Origin: Pseudonocardia ammonioxydans
GTDB taxonomy: Bacteria > Actinomycetota > Actinomycetes > Mycobacteriales > Pseudonocardiaceae
Assembly: GCF_900115005.1 (NCBI RefSeq)
Contig: NZ_FOUY01000032.1
Coordinates: forward strand, 1 to 64,000
Direction: 5' to 3'
DNA length: 64,000 nucleotides
Both the position numbers and the translations under genes were made by a program. The number at the start of each line of letters is the position of its first letter. The stretch's first letter is position 1. Below are positions 7,367-15,582 of this stretch, in pieces. The notes under the pieces were generated by a model. The model saw only the letters and a program-made list of their open reading frames with translations. It made no database searches and was not told the origin of the DNA.

Positions 7367-8212
7367 ATGACCGCCCAGCACCACCTGGACCGGCAGCAGT
7401 CACGCAGTGCCGACGACGACCCCGCGACCGAGGTGATCCCGCGCGTCGAGCAGCCCGAGCCGGCGTCGGCCGCCACCCCGGCCCCGGTGGAGCCGTCACC
7501 CGAGCCCGAGGCGCCGGTCGGCGCGCCGCACCTGGCGCTGCTGCGCCCGTCGAGCGTCGTGAAGGTCGCGGCCGGGGTCACCGCGGTACTCGCGATCCTG
7601 CACTTCGCCGCCGCCGTCTACGGCATCGGCCGCCCGGGCTTCGAGATCCCGGGTCCGATCCGGCTCGGCAACGAGCTCAACATCTCGACCTGGTTCAGCT
7701 CGGCGATGCACCTGGGCAACGCGGGGCTCCTCGCGCTGATCGCGGCGAACTCGGTCCGCCGCGAGCGCTGGAAGTGGATCCTGCTCAGCCTGGCCTGCGC
7801 GGTCGTGGCGATGGACGAGACCGCAGCCAACCACGAGCAGGTCGGCTGGATCATCCACACCACGTTCGGGACCAGCGGCTTCCTGACCTACGCCTGGATC
7901 ATCCCGGCGGGGATCCTGGTGGCCGTGGTCGCGGCGCTGTGCCTCCCGATGATCCTGCGGCGCCCGGGCGCCTACATCGTCATCGCCGGTGCCGCGGTGT
8001 TCCTGTTCGGCGCGGTCGGGCTGGAGTCGGCAGGCGGCGCGGTCTTCGACCAGACCGGGGACGTCAACGCCTTCGGCTACAACGTGCTCGCCGGCTCCGA
8101 GGAGACCCTCGAGATGGCCGGTGTGGTGATCGCGATGGCCGGGCTGCTTCGGATGGCCGCCGGCAGCGGGCTGCGGATCGCCGGTACGAGGTTCGTCGAC
8201 AGCTCGCGCTGA
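7367..8212 (+). CDS. Integral membrane protein of unknown function
   Basis: A 281-residue protein. The first 60 residues are polar and Pro/Glu rich (cytoplasmic tail), followed by about six or seven hydrophobic spans (VAAGVTAVLAILHFAAAVYG, GNAGLLALIAANSV, WKWILLSLACAVVAMDE, IIPAGILVAVVAALCL, AYIVIAGAAVFLFGAVG, MAGVVIAMAGLL). Acidic residues occur in or near helices (MDETAANHEQ, EETLEMAG). I do not recognise the family. ATG 7367 follows GAGGAGGGGGAC. It stands alone; the 200 bases upstream carry no other gene. Confidence 0.75.
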   Translation: MTAQHHLDRQQSRSADDDPATEVIPRVEQPEPASAATPAPVEPSPEPEAPVGAPHLALLRPSSVVKVAAGVTAVLAILHFAAAVYGIGRPGFEIPGPIRLGNELNISTWFSSAMHLGNAGLLALIAANSVRRERWKWILLSLACAVVAMDETAANHEQVGWIIHTTFGTSGFLTYAWIIPAGILVAVVAALCLPMILRRPGAYIVIAGAAVFLFGAVGLESAGGAVFDQTGDVNAFGYNVLAGSEETLEMAGVVIAMAGLLRMAAGSGLRIAGTRFVDSSR

Positions 8213-8233
8213 CGGCGGCTCACCGGGACCGGC

Positions 8234-8470
8234 TCACCGGGACCGGCGGTCGCCGTCGCGGCCGCGACCGGTCAGGCCCGAGCGTTCGGCCAGCTCGGCG
8301 ACGTCGAGATCGCCGTCGAGCCAGCGGCCGACCGCCAGGCCGAGCGCGCCGAGCACGAGCGCGACGGCGAAGCCGCCGAACCCGCCCACCGCGGCGGCGA
8401 TCCCGAGGAGCAGGCCGGCGAACAGGCCGGTCCGTGCGTGGGACCGGGTGTCGGACGACATCGGGCTCAC
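8234..8470 (-). CDS. Small membrane protein coupled to Asp23-like gene
   Basis: A 78-residue protein with a hydrophobic Gly/Ala-rich hairpin (GLFAGLLLGIAAAVGGFGGF then AVALVLGALGLAVGRWLDG) and a charged tail. Its ATG at 8470 overlaps the stop of the Asp23-like gene by 4 bases, and its size and position match the DUF2273-type small membrane partners of Asp23/Gls24 proteins. A membrane anchor for the envelope-stress protein is a plausible role, inferred from context. ATG at 8461 is an alternative start. Confidence 0.65.
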   Translation of the reverse strand: MSPMSSDTRSHARTGLFAGLLLGIAAAVGGFGGFAVALVLGALGLAVGRWLDGDLDVAELAERSGLTGRGRDGDRRSR

Positions 8471-8934
8471 GCCACCCGGGACGGGTTCTCGAGCTTCTTC
8501 GGCTCCTCGTCCCTGCCGTCGTCGTCGCTGGGCAGGTGGACGTCGTCGACCGAGATGTTGACCTCGACGACCTCGAGCCCGGTCATCCGCTCCAGGGCGG
8601 AGATGACGTTGCGGCGCACCGCCTTCGCCAGGTCGGCGATGGAGACGCCGTACTCCACCACGACGTTGATGTCGACGGCGGCCTGCTTCTCGCCGACCTC
8701 GACCGCCACGCCCTGCGAGGCGTTGGTGGTGCCGCCGGGGATCCGCTCGCGCAGCGCGCCGAAGGCGCGGGCCGCGCCGCCGCCGAGGGCGTGGATGCCG
8801 TTGACCTCACGCGTGGCCAGGCCGGCGATCTTCGAGACGACGGTCTCGGCGATCCGGGTGCTGCCGTGCTCGGACTGCAGCGCGGAGGGGGTGCCGGTGG
8901 TGGCCGGGGTGGTCGCTTCGCTGCCGGTGCTCAT
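8467..8934 (-). CDS. Asp23/Gls24 family envelope stress protein
   Basis: A 155-residue protein with a polar N-terminus and the Asp23 core: TRIAETVVSKIAGLATREVN, GVAVEVGEKQAAVDINVVVE, YGVSIADLAKAVRRNVISAL and GLEVVEVNISVDDV. The acidic C-terminal tail is typical of actinobacterial members. In Gram-positive bacteria these proteins sit at the membrane and respond to alkaline or cell-wall stress. It starts a two-gene unit with the small membrane protein that overlaps its stop codon. Confidence 0.85.
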   Translation of the reverse strand: MSTGSEATTPATTGTPSALQSEHGSTRIAETVVSKIAGLATREVNGIHALGGGAARAFGALRERIPGGTTNASQGVAVEVGEKQAAVDINVVVEYGVSIADLAKAVRRNVISALERMTGLEVVEVNISVDDVHLPSDDDGRDEEPKKLENPSRVA

Positions 8935-9092
8935 GTGCTGCGCCTCCGAGATCGGGGCCCGGGCCTCCGGGCCGGTGTGCGGTTCCCGGATGCGGCGTGC
9001 CCCGCCGATCCGGTCGACACACGTGGGAGGCGCCGATCCGGCCGATCCTCACGCAGCGAGACGTGTGGCACTGGTCACAGCGCCTGGACGGG

Positions 9093-9210
9093 TGTTCGCT
9101 CCGCGGGCTCGCTCAGCGTCCATTGTTCGCTCCGCAGGCTCGCTCAGTGCCGATGTTCGCTCCGCAAGCTCCTCTCAGCGCCGATGTTCGCTCCGCAGGC
9201 TCGCTCAGCG
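9093..9210. repeat. Four tandem ~30-bp repeats
   Basis: Units start TGTTCGCTCCGC at 9093, 9124, 9154 and 9185 (periods 31, 30, 31) and continue AGGCTCGCTCAGCGCCGA with a few substitutions. Each unit is GC-rich and partly self-complementary, without unique spacers. Read on the minus strand each contains CTGAGCGAGC, and the TGA of the last unit is the stop codon of the 9205-9678 gene. The remaining bases 8935-9092 are the Asp23 promoter region with nothing else recognisable. A related segment occurs inside the thiolase gene at 49281-49320. Confidence 0.85.
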
Positions 9211-9678
9211 CGGCGGGAGGCCGATCGTCCAGCCCGTCACGTCCCGCAGCGCCACCTGCCAGCACGCCGGCTCGACGTAGTTCGGACCGGCCGCCGCGGT
9301 CGGGACGATCAACGCGTCGGTGAAGTAGATCCAGTGGATGTCCTTGGCCGGGATGTCCCGGCCCGGCTGCTCGTCACCACGCCCCTCGGCCATGTCGAAG
9401 AACATCTGCGTCATCGCGTCGACGGACTCGTTCCGTTCGTGCGCCGCGGTCAGGTGGCGGAGCTGCTCCCCGAGCCCGCGCAGCCACGTCGCGGGGTGCA
9501 CCGCGTTGCCGAAGACCAGCCCGGCCGGCGTGGCGACGGTCAACGGCACGCTGTTGCGCTCGTCGCGGTAGGCGACCGAGAGCACCGCCTGCAGGTAGCT
9601 GGGCGCGGCCAGCTCGGGGACCGTCACCACCCGCTGGGCGTTCGCCATCCCGGTGGGCCCGTCCGCGCTGACCGTCAT
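9205..9678 (-). CDS. Hypothetical protein
   Basis: A 157-residue soluble protein, no signal or membrane segment, beginning MTVSADGPTGMANAQRVVTV. It contains SVAYRDERNSVPLTVATPAG, TAAHERNESVDAMTQMFFDM and HWIYFTDALIVPTAAAGPNY. I do not recognise the family. The stop codon lies in the last unit of the adjacent 30-bp repeat array, so the C-terminal end was set by the repeat. ATG 9648 (MANAQ) is an alternative start. Confidence 0.6.
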   Translation of the reverse strand: MTVSADGPTGMANAQRVVTVPELAAPSYLQAVLSVAYRDERNSVPLTVATPAGLVFGNAVHPATWLRGLGEQLRHLTAAHERNESVDAMTQMFFDMAEGRGDEQPGRDIPAKDIHWIYFTDALIVPTAAAGPNYVEPACWQVALRDVTGWTIGLPPR

Positions 9679-9787
9679 GACCGGGGACGTTAGTCCGATC
9701 CCCCAGGTGCGGACAGGTCCACGTCGCCCTGACGAGGAGAGGCTGTACGGCCCAGTGCCGCGACCGCCGGCCGGTCGAGCGGAGTCC

Positions 9788-10624
9788 TCAGGTGCGCGGG
9801 ACGGGTGCGGGGCCGGCGACCTCCGGGCGGCGCGGGGCGGGCACGCCGTGCACCGGCCGGACCGGCGCCGGCAGCGGCGCCGCGACCACGTCGAACCGCG
9901 CGCCGGCCGCACCCGGGCCGACGCCGTCGCGGTGCGTGTGGACCTCGACGTCGAGGCCGCGCGCGCGGGCCGCGGCCCGCAGCTCGTCGTGCACCCGGTC
10001 GGCCGTGCCGGCCTGCCCGAAGTCGCCGCGGTAGTGGTAGGCCAGCAGCATCCCACCGGGACGCAGGCGGTCCAGCAGTGCCGCCGTGCCGACCCGGAAC
10101 GTGACCGGCTCCCAGTAGTAGAGGACGTCGGTGCAGACGATCAGGTCGAACGTGCCGTCCGGCATCTCGTGCGGCAGCGTCCGCCGGACGAACGTGCCGG
10201 CCGGCACCCGTGCCGCGGCCCGCTCGACGGCGGCCGCGCTGATGTCGACACCCAGCAGCACGTCGGTGTGTCCGGCCAGTCGCACGGAGAGGTCACCCTC
10301 CCCGCAGCCGACCTCCAGCGTGCGCGCGAACCGGCGCCCGGTCAGCGCGTCCATGACCGTGCCGTACTTCTGCTGCTCGTAGGTGCTCGCCCCGATCCGG
10401 TACGGGTCGGGCCTGCGGTAGAGCCGGTCGTGCGTACCGCGTCCCCAGCCCGGCTGCCACAGCCAGGTCGCCTCCGCCCAGCGCGGCTCGGTGTCGGCCC
10501 GGCCCGTCCGGGCGATCGCCCGCAGCGGGGCCGCGGTGGCGCGGACCGCCGCGCTGAGCGTCAGGCGCGCGGCCCGGCGGGCACGGTCGGCCACGGACGC
10601 ACGGGGGGTGGGGAACTCGGCCAT
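9788..10624 (-). CDS. SAM-dependent methyltransferase, class I
   Basis: A 278-residue protein. The class I SAM-binding core is clear: motif I LEVGCGEGDLSVRLA, acidic loop LLGVDISAAAVERA, motif III-like FDLIVCTDVLYYW, and LRPGGMLLAYHYRGDF. The arrangement resembles NodS-type and small-molecule methyltransferases. The N-terminal 100 residues contain WLWQPGWGRGTHDRLYRRPD, and the last 40 residues are Pro/Arg-rich. I chose ATG 10624 because GGAG lies about 8 bases upstream; ATG 10669 would extend the protein by 15 residues. Substrate unknown. Confidence 0.78.
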   Translation of the reverse strand: MAEFPTPRASVADRARRAARLTLSAAVRATAAPLRAIARTGRADTEPRWAEATWLWQPGWGRGTHDRLYRRPDPYRIGASTYEQQKYGTVMDALTGRRFARTLEVGCGEGDLSVRLAGHTDVLLGVDISAAAVERAAARVPAGTFVRRTLPHEMPDGTFDLIVCTDVLYYWEPVTFRVGTAALLDRLRPGGMLLAYHYRGDFGQAGTADRVHDELRAAARARGLDVEVHTHRDGVGPGAAGARFDVVAAPLPAPVRPVHGVPAPRRPEVAGPAPVPRT

Positions 10625-10760
10625 CGGGCTCTCCGGTCTGGGCGGAAGGGGCGCTGATGACCGCTTCATCGCCGCGGAGTGCCCAGTGCGTTACTCCACC
10701 CGACCGAGCAACCCCCGATGCGGTGAGGGTGGCGGGCGGTCGGGCACCGTCCGGACACAC

Positions 10761-10797
10761 CGACGCCGGTGGCCCCGGATCGGAGCCACCGGCGTCG
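10761..10797 (-). terminator. Terminator hairpin after the ABM gene
   Basis: CGACGCCGGTGGC (10761-10773) pairs perfectly with GCCACCGGCGTCG (10785-10797) across an 11-base loop, just past the stop of the leftward-reading monooxygenase gene at 10816. Confidence 0.7.
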
Positions 10798-10815
10798 GCG
10801 CTGTGGGAGCGGGCG

Positions 10816-11139
10816 CTACTGCGGGGTCACCTCGGCCATCTCGTTCCAGGCATCGCCGTCGATGTCCTGGTAGTTGATCTTCGGCTTCTCCGACACCACC
10901 GTCGACATGAACGGGAAGAAGTTCTGCGCGTGGTCGGTCTTGACGTGCTCCTCGCCGGCCTTGCCGTCGCGGAACACCTCCACGATCACGAACTCGTTCT
11001 CCTTCTCGAAGTTCTCGTGGTAGTCGAAGGAGATGTTGCCCGGCTCCGAGTTGACGTTCTTCTTGTACTCGGAGATGCCGGACAGCCACTTGTCGCGCTT
11101 GTCCGGGCGGATCTGGGCCTTCAGGACGATGAGGATCAC
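10816..11139 (-). CDS. Antibiotic biosynthesis monooxygenase (ABM) family protein
   Basis: A 107-residue protein of ferredoxin-like fold. ILIVLKAQIRPDKRDKWLSG, EPGNISFDYHENFEKENEFV, VEVFRDGKAGEEHVKTDHAQ and FFPFMSTVV are the standard ABM/YgiN landmarks (strand, helix, E-N pair, H...T.H helix). Family members are cofactor-free quinone or polyketide monooxygenases; the substrate here is unknown. GTG 11139 is used because GGAGG lies 5 bases upstream. Lys and Asn codons are more frequent than in neighbours, though third positions remain G/C. Confidence 0.8.
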   Translation of the reverse strand: MILIVLKAQIRPDKRDKWLSGISEYKKNVNSEPGNISFDYHENFEKENEFVIVEVFRDGKAGEEHVKTDHAQNFFPFMSTVVSEKPKINYQDIDGDAWNEMAEVTPQ

Positions 11140-11319
11140 GTAGGCCTCCGGTTCACGGTCGTCACCGAATGTCGGCGCGGATCTTTCCACGGACCCTGTC
11201 GGTCCGCGTGTCTCAATCCTGGACGCTTCCGCCGCGGCCGGGGGATCGTGACCGTTCGTCGTCCGGAACGAGCCGGAAGTGGGAGTCGCCGCGGGCACTG
11301 GGCCCTCTACCGTCGGGGC

Positions 11320-12315
11320 GTGCGCCCCCGTCGTCCGGTGTGGACGAGCGTGGGGTGGGCCCTGCACGGCCTGCTCCGGTTCGTCCTGATCGTCGCCCTG
11401 CTGCCCTACGCCTGGTCGAAGGTCTTCCTCGTCCAGATGGGGCTCGTCGATTACTCCGACGCGCTCTACACGGTCGGCGAGAAGAGCCCGATGGGTCTGC
11501 TGTGGACCTTCATGGCCTACTCGCCCGCGGTCCAGGTGCTGTCCGGGCTGGCCGAGCTGGCGGTGGCACTGCTGCTGGTGTTCCGGCGGACGGCGTGGCT
11601 CGGCGGCCTGCTGGGCACCGTCGCCCTCGGTGTGGTGTTCCTGCTCAACCTGACCTACGACGTCCCGGTGCGGGGCCTGGCACTGGCGCTGACCGTCGGG
11701 CTGTTGCTGGTCGCGGTGCCGGAGCTGCCGCGGGTCGGGCGCTTCGTCGCGGGACGGGCGACGGGCGGGCACCGCGCGGCGCCGGCACTGCTGCCCTGGC
11801 CGCGGGTGCGTGCCGTCACGCGGTGGCTCGTCCCGGTGCTGGGGCTGCTGCTCGTCCTGGCGCCGGGCGCGGGGTTCCCGCTCGTCGCCGGGCTGCCCCA
11901 GCAGTCGTCCTCGGCGCTGCCCGGGGTCTACCGGGTGGTCGCCGATCCGTCGGCCCCGGCCCCGACCCTCGCCGCGGACCGGCGCTGGCAGGAGGTCGCG
12001 TTCGGGCAGTGGGTCGGCGCCGGCGGTCGCTCGGGCCTGACGATCCGGCTGGCGAACGGCGATCTGGTGGAGGGGCGCTACCGCCCGGTCCGCGACGGTG
12101 TCGTCGCGGTCGAGGTCTACCCGGTGCTGGCCGGGGACCGTTCCCTGATCCGGGAGGTGCAACGGGGCTTCGAGCTGACCTGGACCGCGCGCCCGGACGG
12201 CACGGTGGCCGTCCGGGGTGACGGGCAGGACCTGGTCCTGGAGCCCGACCCCGAGCTGCGCTATCTGCTCGACCGCGGGTTCTCCTGGTCGCCGGGGATC
12301 CCGATCAACCGCTGA
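11320..12315 (+). CDS. DoxX-like membrane protein with extracytoplasmic C-domain
   Basis: A 331-residue protein. The first 200 residues contain about five hydrophobic spans (LRFVLIVALLPYAWSKVF, VLSGLAELAVALLLVF, LLGTVALGVVFLLNLTY, LALALTVGLLLVAVP, LVPVLGLLLVLAPGAG) in a DoxX-like arrangement. The last 130 residues form a soluble beta-rich domain (LTIRLANGDLVEGRYRPV, ELTWTARPDGTVAVRG). Substrate unknown. GTG 11320 is preceded by TACCGT and six bases, which fits a leaderless transcript. Its 3' end overlaps the convergent DoxX gene by 11 bases. Confidence 0.7.
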   Translation: MRPRRPVWTSVGWALHGLLRFVLIVALLPYAWSKVFLVQMGLVDYSDALYTVGEKSPMGLLWTFMAYSPAVQVLSGLAELAVALLLVFRRTAWLGGLLGTVALGVVFLLNLTYDVPVRGLALALTVGLLLVAVPELPRVGRFVAGRATGGHRAAPALLPWPRVRAVTRWLVPVLGLLLVLAPGAGFPLVAGLPQQSSSALPGVYRVVADPSAPAPTLAADRRWQEVAFGQWVGAGGRSGLTIRLANGDLVEGRYRPVRDGVVAVEVYPVLAGDRSLIREVQRGFELTWTARPDGTVAVRGDGQDLVLEPDPELRYLLDRGFSWSPGIPINR

Positions 12316-12778
12316 CGCCGACCTCGGTGCGGGCCCCGCGGCCCGCCAGGAGGCGGTCGACGGAGAACCGTCCCGGCCCGGCGGCGGCGAGGGCGAGCGC
12401 GCCGGCCGCGATCACCCCGACGAGCTCCCAGCCGCCGTCGTCGACGAACACGGTGGTGCCGAAGTGCGCGAACAGGAAGGCGCCTGCCATTGCGACGACG
12501 GTCGCCAGGCCGGCCACGGCGGTCGCGGCACCGGCGATCAGGAGCACCCCGCCCACGATCTCGACGCCGACGATGAACAGTGCCGAGACCAGTGGCAACG
12601 GGATGCCCATGCCGGCGAAGCCGTCGGCGACCCCGCCGACACCCTGGCCGAGCTTCTGCAGTCCGTGCGCGACGAGGACGGCGCCGATCAGCAGCCGGGT
12701 GGTCAGGAGGGCCACGTCGGACAGCGGGGCGGGGAGCCGGGAGGTGGTGGACCGAGTAATGGTTGAACGCTCATTCAT
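12305..12778 (-). CDS. DoxX family membrane protein
   Basis: A 157-residue protein with four hydrophobic segments in the DoxX pattern: LLTTRLLIGAVLVAHGLQKL, ALFIVGVEIVGGVLLIAGAA, GLATVVAMAGAFLFAHFG and ELVGVIAAGALALAAAG. DoxX proteins include parts of thiosulfate:quinone oxidoreductase and redox-stress complexes; the role here is unknown. It converges on, and overlaps by 11 bases, another DoxX-like gene, and is divergent from the PadR regulator at 12895, which may control it. Confidence 0.82.
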   Translation of the reverse strand: MNERSTITRSTTSRLPAPLSDVALLTTRLLIGAVLVAHGLQKLGQGVGGVADGFAGMGIPLPLVSALFIVGVEIVGGVLLIAGAATAVAGLATVVAMAGAFLFAHFGTTVFVDDGGWELVGVIAAGALALAAAGPGRFSVDRLLAGRGARTEVGVSG

Positions 12779-12894
12779 CGTCCGCCGAAGCTACCGGCCG
12801 CCGCTCCCGCACGCACCCGGAAGGGAGATTGGTCATGGTCCGGCCGCATGATCCGTTGCACGGGACCGCCGTTCGTCGGCACTAGGGTGGCCGG

Positions 12895-13422
12895 ATGCGA
12901 GACGCCGCGGATGGGGGCGGTCACCGGCTCGGGCTCGCCGAGTGGACGGTGCTGGCGGTGACGGGCGAGCGGCCGGTGCACGGGTTCGCGATCGCCGCGC
13001 TGACCGCCTCCGACGGCGAGCTGGGCCGGGTGTGGCAGATCCCGCGCCCGGTGGTCTACCGGGCGATCGGCCGGCTCGTCGACGTCGGCCTGATCACCGC
13101 CGAGGCCGTCGAGACCGGCGGCGGGCCACCGCGCACGCTGTACTCCTCGACCGCCACGGGTCGCGACCGGGTCGACGCCTGGCTGGTCACGCCGGTGCCG
13201 CACGTCCGGGATCTGCGGTCGGAGTTCCTGCTCAAGCTGGCGGTCCTGCACCGGCGCGGTGCCGACCCGGCGCCGCTGGTCACCGCGCAGCGCGGGGAGC
13301 TGGAGCCCATCGTGGCGGCGCTGCGGGCCGAGCAGGACGGCGCCGACGAGTTCGACCGGATGCTGGTCGCCTGGCGCCGGGTGTCCGCCGAGGCGGCCCT
13401 GGCCTTCCTCGACGAACTCTGA
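12895..13422 (+). CDS. PadR-family transcriptional regulator
   Basis: A 175-residue protein with the PadR winged helix (LGLAEWTVLAVTGERPVHGF, VWQIPRPVVYRAIGRLVDVG, YSSTATGRDRVDAWL) and a C-terminal helical dimerisation part (FDRMLVAWRRVSAEAALAF). TAGGGT lies 8 bases before the ATG, so the transcript may be leaderless. The inverted repeat at 13449-13469 after its stop, before the DUF1707 gene, is a possible target. Confidence 0.82.
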   Translation: MRDAADGGGHRLGLAEWTVLAVTGERPVHGFAIAALTASDGELGRVWQIPRPVVYRAIGRLVDVGLITAEAVETGGGPPRTLYSSTATGRDRVDAWLVTPVPHVRDLRSEFLLKLAVLHRRGADPAPLVTAQRGELEPIVAALRAEQDGADEFDRMLVAWRRVSAEAALAFLDEL

Positions 13423-13448
13423 CGGGCCTTGCGGCCACTCCTTGGATA

Positions 13449-13469
13449 GTGGATAGTTCTGGTATCCAC
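13449..13469. promoter_or_regulatory. Inverted repeat upstream of DUF1707 gene
   Basis: GTGGATA, 7 bases, TATCCAC, lying 14 bases before the ATG at 13484 and just after padR. It is the strongest operator candidate for the PadR-like protein, although classic PadR sites are ATGT-N8-ACAT, so the assignment is uncertain. Confidence 0.45.
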
Positions 13470-13483
13470 ACAAGGAGGCAGTC

Positions 13484-13900
13484 ATGACGGACATGCGGGT
13501 CGGGGACACCGAACGGGAACGCGCCCTCGCCACGCTCGGCCGGCACGTCGGGGACGGCCGGCTGGACCTGGCCGAGTTCACCGGCCGCAGCGAGCGGGTG
13601 ACCCTCGCGCGCACCCGGTCGGAGCTGGCCGCGGTGCTGGCCGACCTGCCCCGGCTGCCCGACCCGGAGCGCGAGCGGCGGGTCCGGCGGACCGTCACCG
13701 CCGCGACGTGGGGTCCGTGGGCGTTCACCGGGGTGCTCTGCTTGCTGATCTGGGCCGCGGTCGCCCTCGGCGGGGGCGGGGCCTACTTCTGGCCGATCTG
13801 GGTGATCGGCCCGTGGGGCGCGCTGCTGGTGCTCGGCACCCTCGTGGCCGGGGCGTGTCCGCGGTCGTCGCCGTTCGGCGGCGGGCGCAGGTCCGGATGA
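13484..13900 (+). CDS. DUF1707 domain plus 2TM protein
   Basis: A 138-residue protein. Residues 1-55 are a DUF1707/SHOCT-like domain (RVGDTERERALATLGRHVGD, GRLDLAEFTGRSERVTLART, ELAAVLADLP). Two hydrophobic spans follow (WAFTGVLCLLIWAAVALGGG, FWPIWVIGPWGALLVLGTLV). These small proteins are widespread in actinobacteria and thought to be membrane-anchored; function unknown. AGGAGG sits 6 bases before the ATG. A second protein of the same architecture is at 25280-25930. Confidence 0.8.
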   Translation: MTDMRVGDTERERALATLGRHVGDGRLDLAEFTGRSERVTLARTRSELAAVLADLPRLPDPERERRVRRTVTAATWGPWAFTGVLCLLIWAAVALGGGGAYFWPIWVIGPWGALLVLGTLVAGACPRSSPFGGGRRSG

Positions 13901-13951
13901 CTCCGCAGGTCCGGATGGCTCGGGCCCGGCCCCAGCGGGTATGACGGCGGC

Positions 13952-14356
13952 ATGGCCCGACGCGACACGACCTGGATCCCGCGCCTGCTCGGCGTGGCCA
14001 CCGCCGCCTACGGCGCGGCGATCACCGTCAAGCCCGACCTGTTCCTGCGGCCGACGAAGCTGGTCGCCGACGGTGAGCAGCCGTCGTCCGGGCTGCGGGC
14101 GCTCACCGCTGCGATCGGCGGGCGCGACGTCGTCTCGGGCCTGGCGATGCTGGTGGCGCCGGCCGGAACCCCGCTGAAGTCGGCGATCGCGGTCCGCGTG
14201 GGTGCGGACGTGGCCGACGTGGCGGGTCTCGGGTCACGGCTGCCGGACCGCGACGCCCGCGATAAGGCGACCATGGTCGCGGCCGGCTGGGGCGCACTCT
14301 GCGCGCTATCGATCCTGGCCGCCGACCGGCCGCGGCGGCGCAGCTCGCACCGGTGA
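13952..14356 (+). CDS. Small membrane protein (DUF4267-like)
   Basis: A 134-residue protein with a hydrophobic N-terminal span (LLGVATAAYGAAITVKPDLF), a central amphipathic part (LRALTAAIGGRDVVSGLAML), IAVRVGADVADVAGLGSRLP and a C-terminal span (TMVAAGWGALCALSILAADR). The pattern of an RD motif followed by a VRxxADxxD segment recalls DUF4267-type membrane proteins, by eye only. Function unknown. Confidence 0.65.
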   Translation: MARRDTTWIPRLLGVATAAYGAAITVKPDLFLRPTKLVADGEQPSSGLRALTAAIGGRDVVSGLAMLVAPAGTPLKSAIAVRVGADVADVAGLGSRLPDRDARDKATMVAAGWGALCALSILAADRPRRRSSHR

Positions 14357-14395
14357 GCATGTGACAGCCGCCGGTCGCTCGACGATGATCGGCGG

Positions 14396-15028
14396 ATGAC
14401 CACGAGCACCGGGGGCGACCCCCATCTGGAACGTGCGTACACCCTGAGCGGCCCGGACGACGCCCGCGCCCTCTACGACGAGTGGGCGGACACCTACGAC
14501 GCCGACCTCACCGGGGAGGCGCAGGGCTACGTCGCACCGTCGGCCACCGCGGACGCCGTCGTCGCGGCGGCCGGCACCGGCGGCGAGATCCTCGACGCCG
14601 GCTGCGGGACCGGACTGGTCGGCCTCGAGCTGCAGCGGCGCGGGGTCGGCACCATCGACGGCCTCGACCTGTCGCCGGGGATGCTTGAGCGGGCCCGGGC
14701 GACCGGTGCCTACCGGGACCTCCGCGAGGCGGACCTGACCGTGGCGCTGGACGTGGCCGACGACCGCTACGACGCCGTCGTCTGCGTCGGGACGCTCACC
14801 CACGGCCACGTCGGGCCGTCCGTGCTGTCGGAGTTCGTCCGGGTGGTCCGGCCGGGCGGGTTCCTCGTCGCGACCGTGCTGGACGACATCTGGGAGTCCG
14901 GCGGGTACCGCGCGGAGGTCGACCGGCTCTGTGCCGGAGACGTGCTGGAGGCGGTCTCGATCGAGATCGCGCCGTACCGCTCCGGGCAGCAGGTGGACTG
15001 CCGGCTGCTGGTGCTGCGGGTGCGGTAG
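14396..15028 (+). CDS. SAM-dependent methyltransferase, class I
   Basis: A 210-residue protein with YDEWADTYDADLTGE, motif I EILDAGCGTGLVGLELQRRG, DGLDLSPGMLERARATGAYR, YDAVVCVGTLTHGHVG and VRPGGFLVATVLDDIW. This layout matches WBSCR27/ubiquinone-type small methyltransferases. The substrate cannot be inferred. Only a weak ribosome site (GGCGG) precedes the ATG. Confidence 0.8.
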   Translation: MTTSTGGDPHLERAYTLSGPDDARALYDEWADTYDADLTGEAQGYVAPSATADAVVAAAGTGGEILDAGCGTGLVGLELQRRGVGTIDGLDLSPGMLERARATGAYRDLREADLTVALDVADDRYDAVVCVGTLTHGHVGPSVLSEFVRVVRPGGFLVATVLDDIWESGGYRAEVDRLCAGDVLEAVSIEIAPYRSGQQVDCRLLVLRVR

Positions 15029-15068
15029 CCCTCCCGGCGCCCGCCACCCGGCACGGCACACTCTGTCC

Positions 15069-15467
15069 ATGAGCAACCAGCGCGGCCCGGTCCTCGGGCG
15101 CCGGATCCTGATCGTGCTGCTCGCGCTGGCCGCGGCGGTGCACGCGCGGCTGGTGGCGGGCACCGGCTCCGGGGCCCCGCTGCTCGCGGTGCTCGACGGG
15201 CTGGTGGCGATCGCCGCGATCGCCGCACTGGTGCTGGTGGTGCGCCGGGCGGACGGCCCGGCGCTGCTGACATCGGCGATCGCCGGCGGGGTGGGCGTCG
15301 CGCTGTTCCTCGTGCCCGGCCTCGTCGCGCTGACCCAGGGGCAGAGCTGGATGGCGTGGCTGGACCCGTGGTCGTTCGGCGCGCTGCTGCTGGACGCGAT
15401 GGTCGTCCGGGTGGCGGTCTTCACCCTGCGCAAGACCGAGGAGGGGTCCTCCGGCGGGCGGCGCTGA
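15069..15467 (+). CDS. Small four-helix membrane protein
   Basis: A 132-residue protein, mostly hydrophobic: RRILIVLLALAAAVHARLVA, LDGLVAIAAIAALVLVV, LLTSAIAGGVGVALFLVPGL, FGALLLDAMVVRVAVFTL. No family recognised. ATG 15069 gives an immediate membrane span; the frame extends upstream without a better start. Confidence 0.6.
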   Translation: MSNQRGPVLGRRILIVLLALAAAVHARLVAGTGSGAPLLAVLDGLVAIAAIAALVLVVRRADGPALLTSAIAGGVGVALFLVPGLVALTQGQSWMAWLDPWSFGALLLDAMVVRVAVFTLRKTEEGSSGGRR

Positions 15468-15582
15468 GGCTCCTGCGGGCGGCGCCGGGGCCGTGCCGGG
15501 GTGCGTGGCGGGTTCCACGCCGGACGCCGAAACATCTCCGGATCGAAAACAACAAAGATCGACCTGGATTGATCGTAATCGG

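Noticed and set aside
9093-9210. CRISPR array
   Set aside because: Units are directly adjacent without unique spacers and no cas gene is present. The same applies to 23483-23963.
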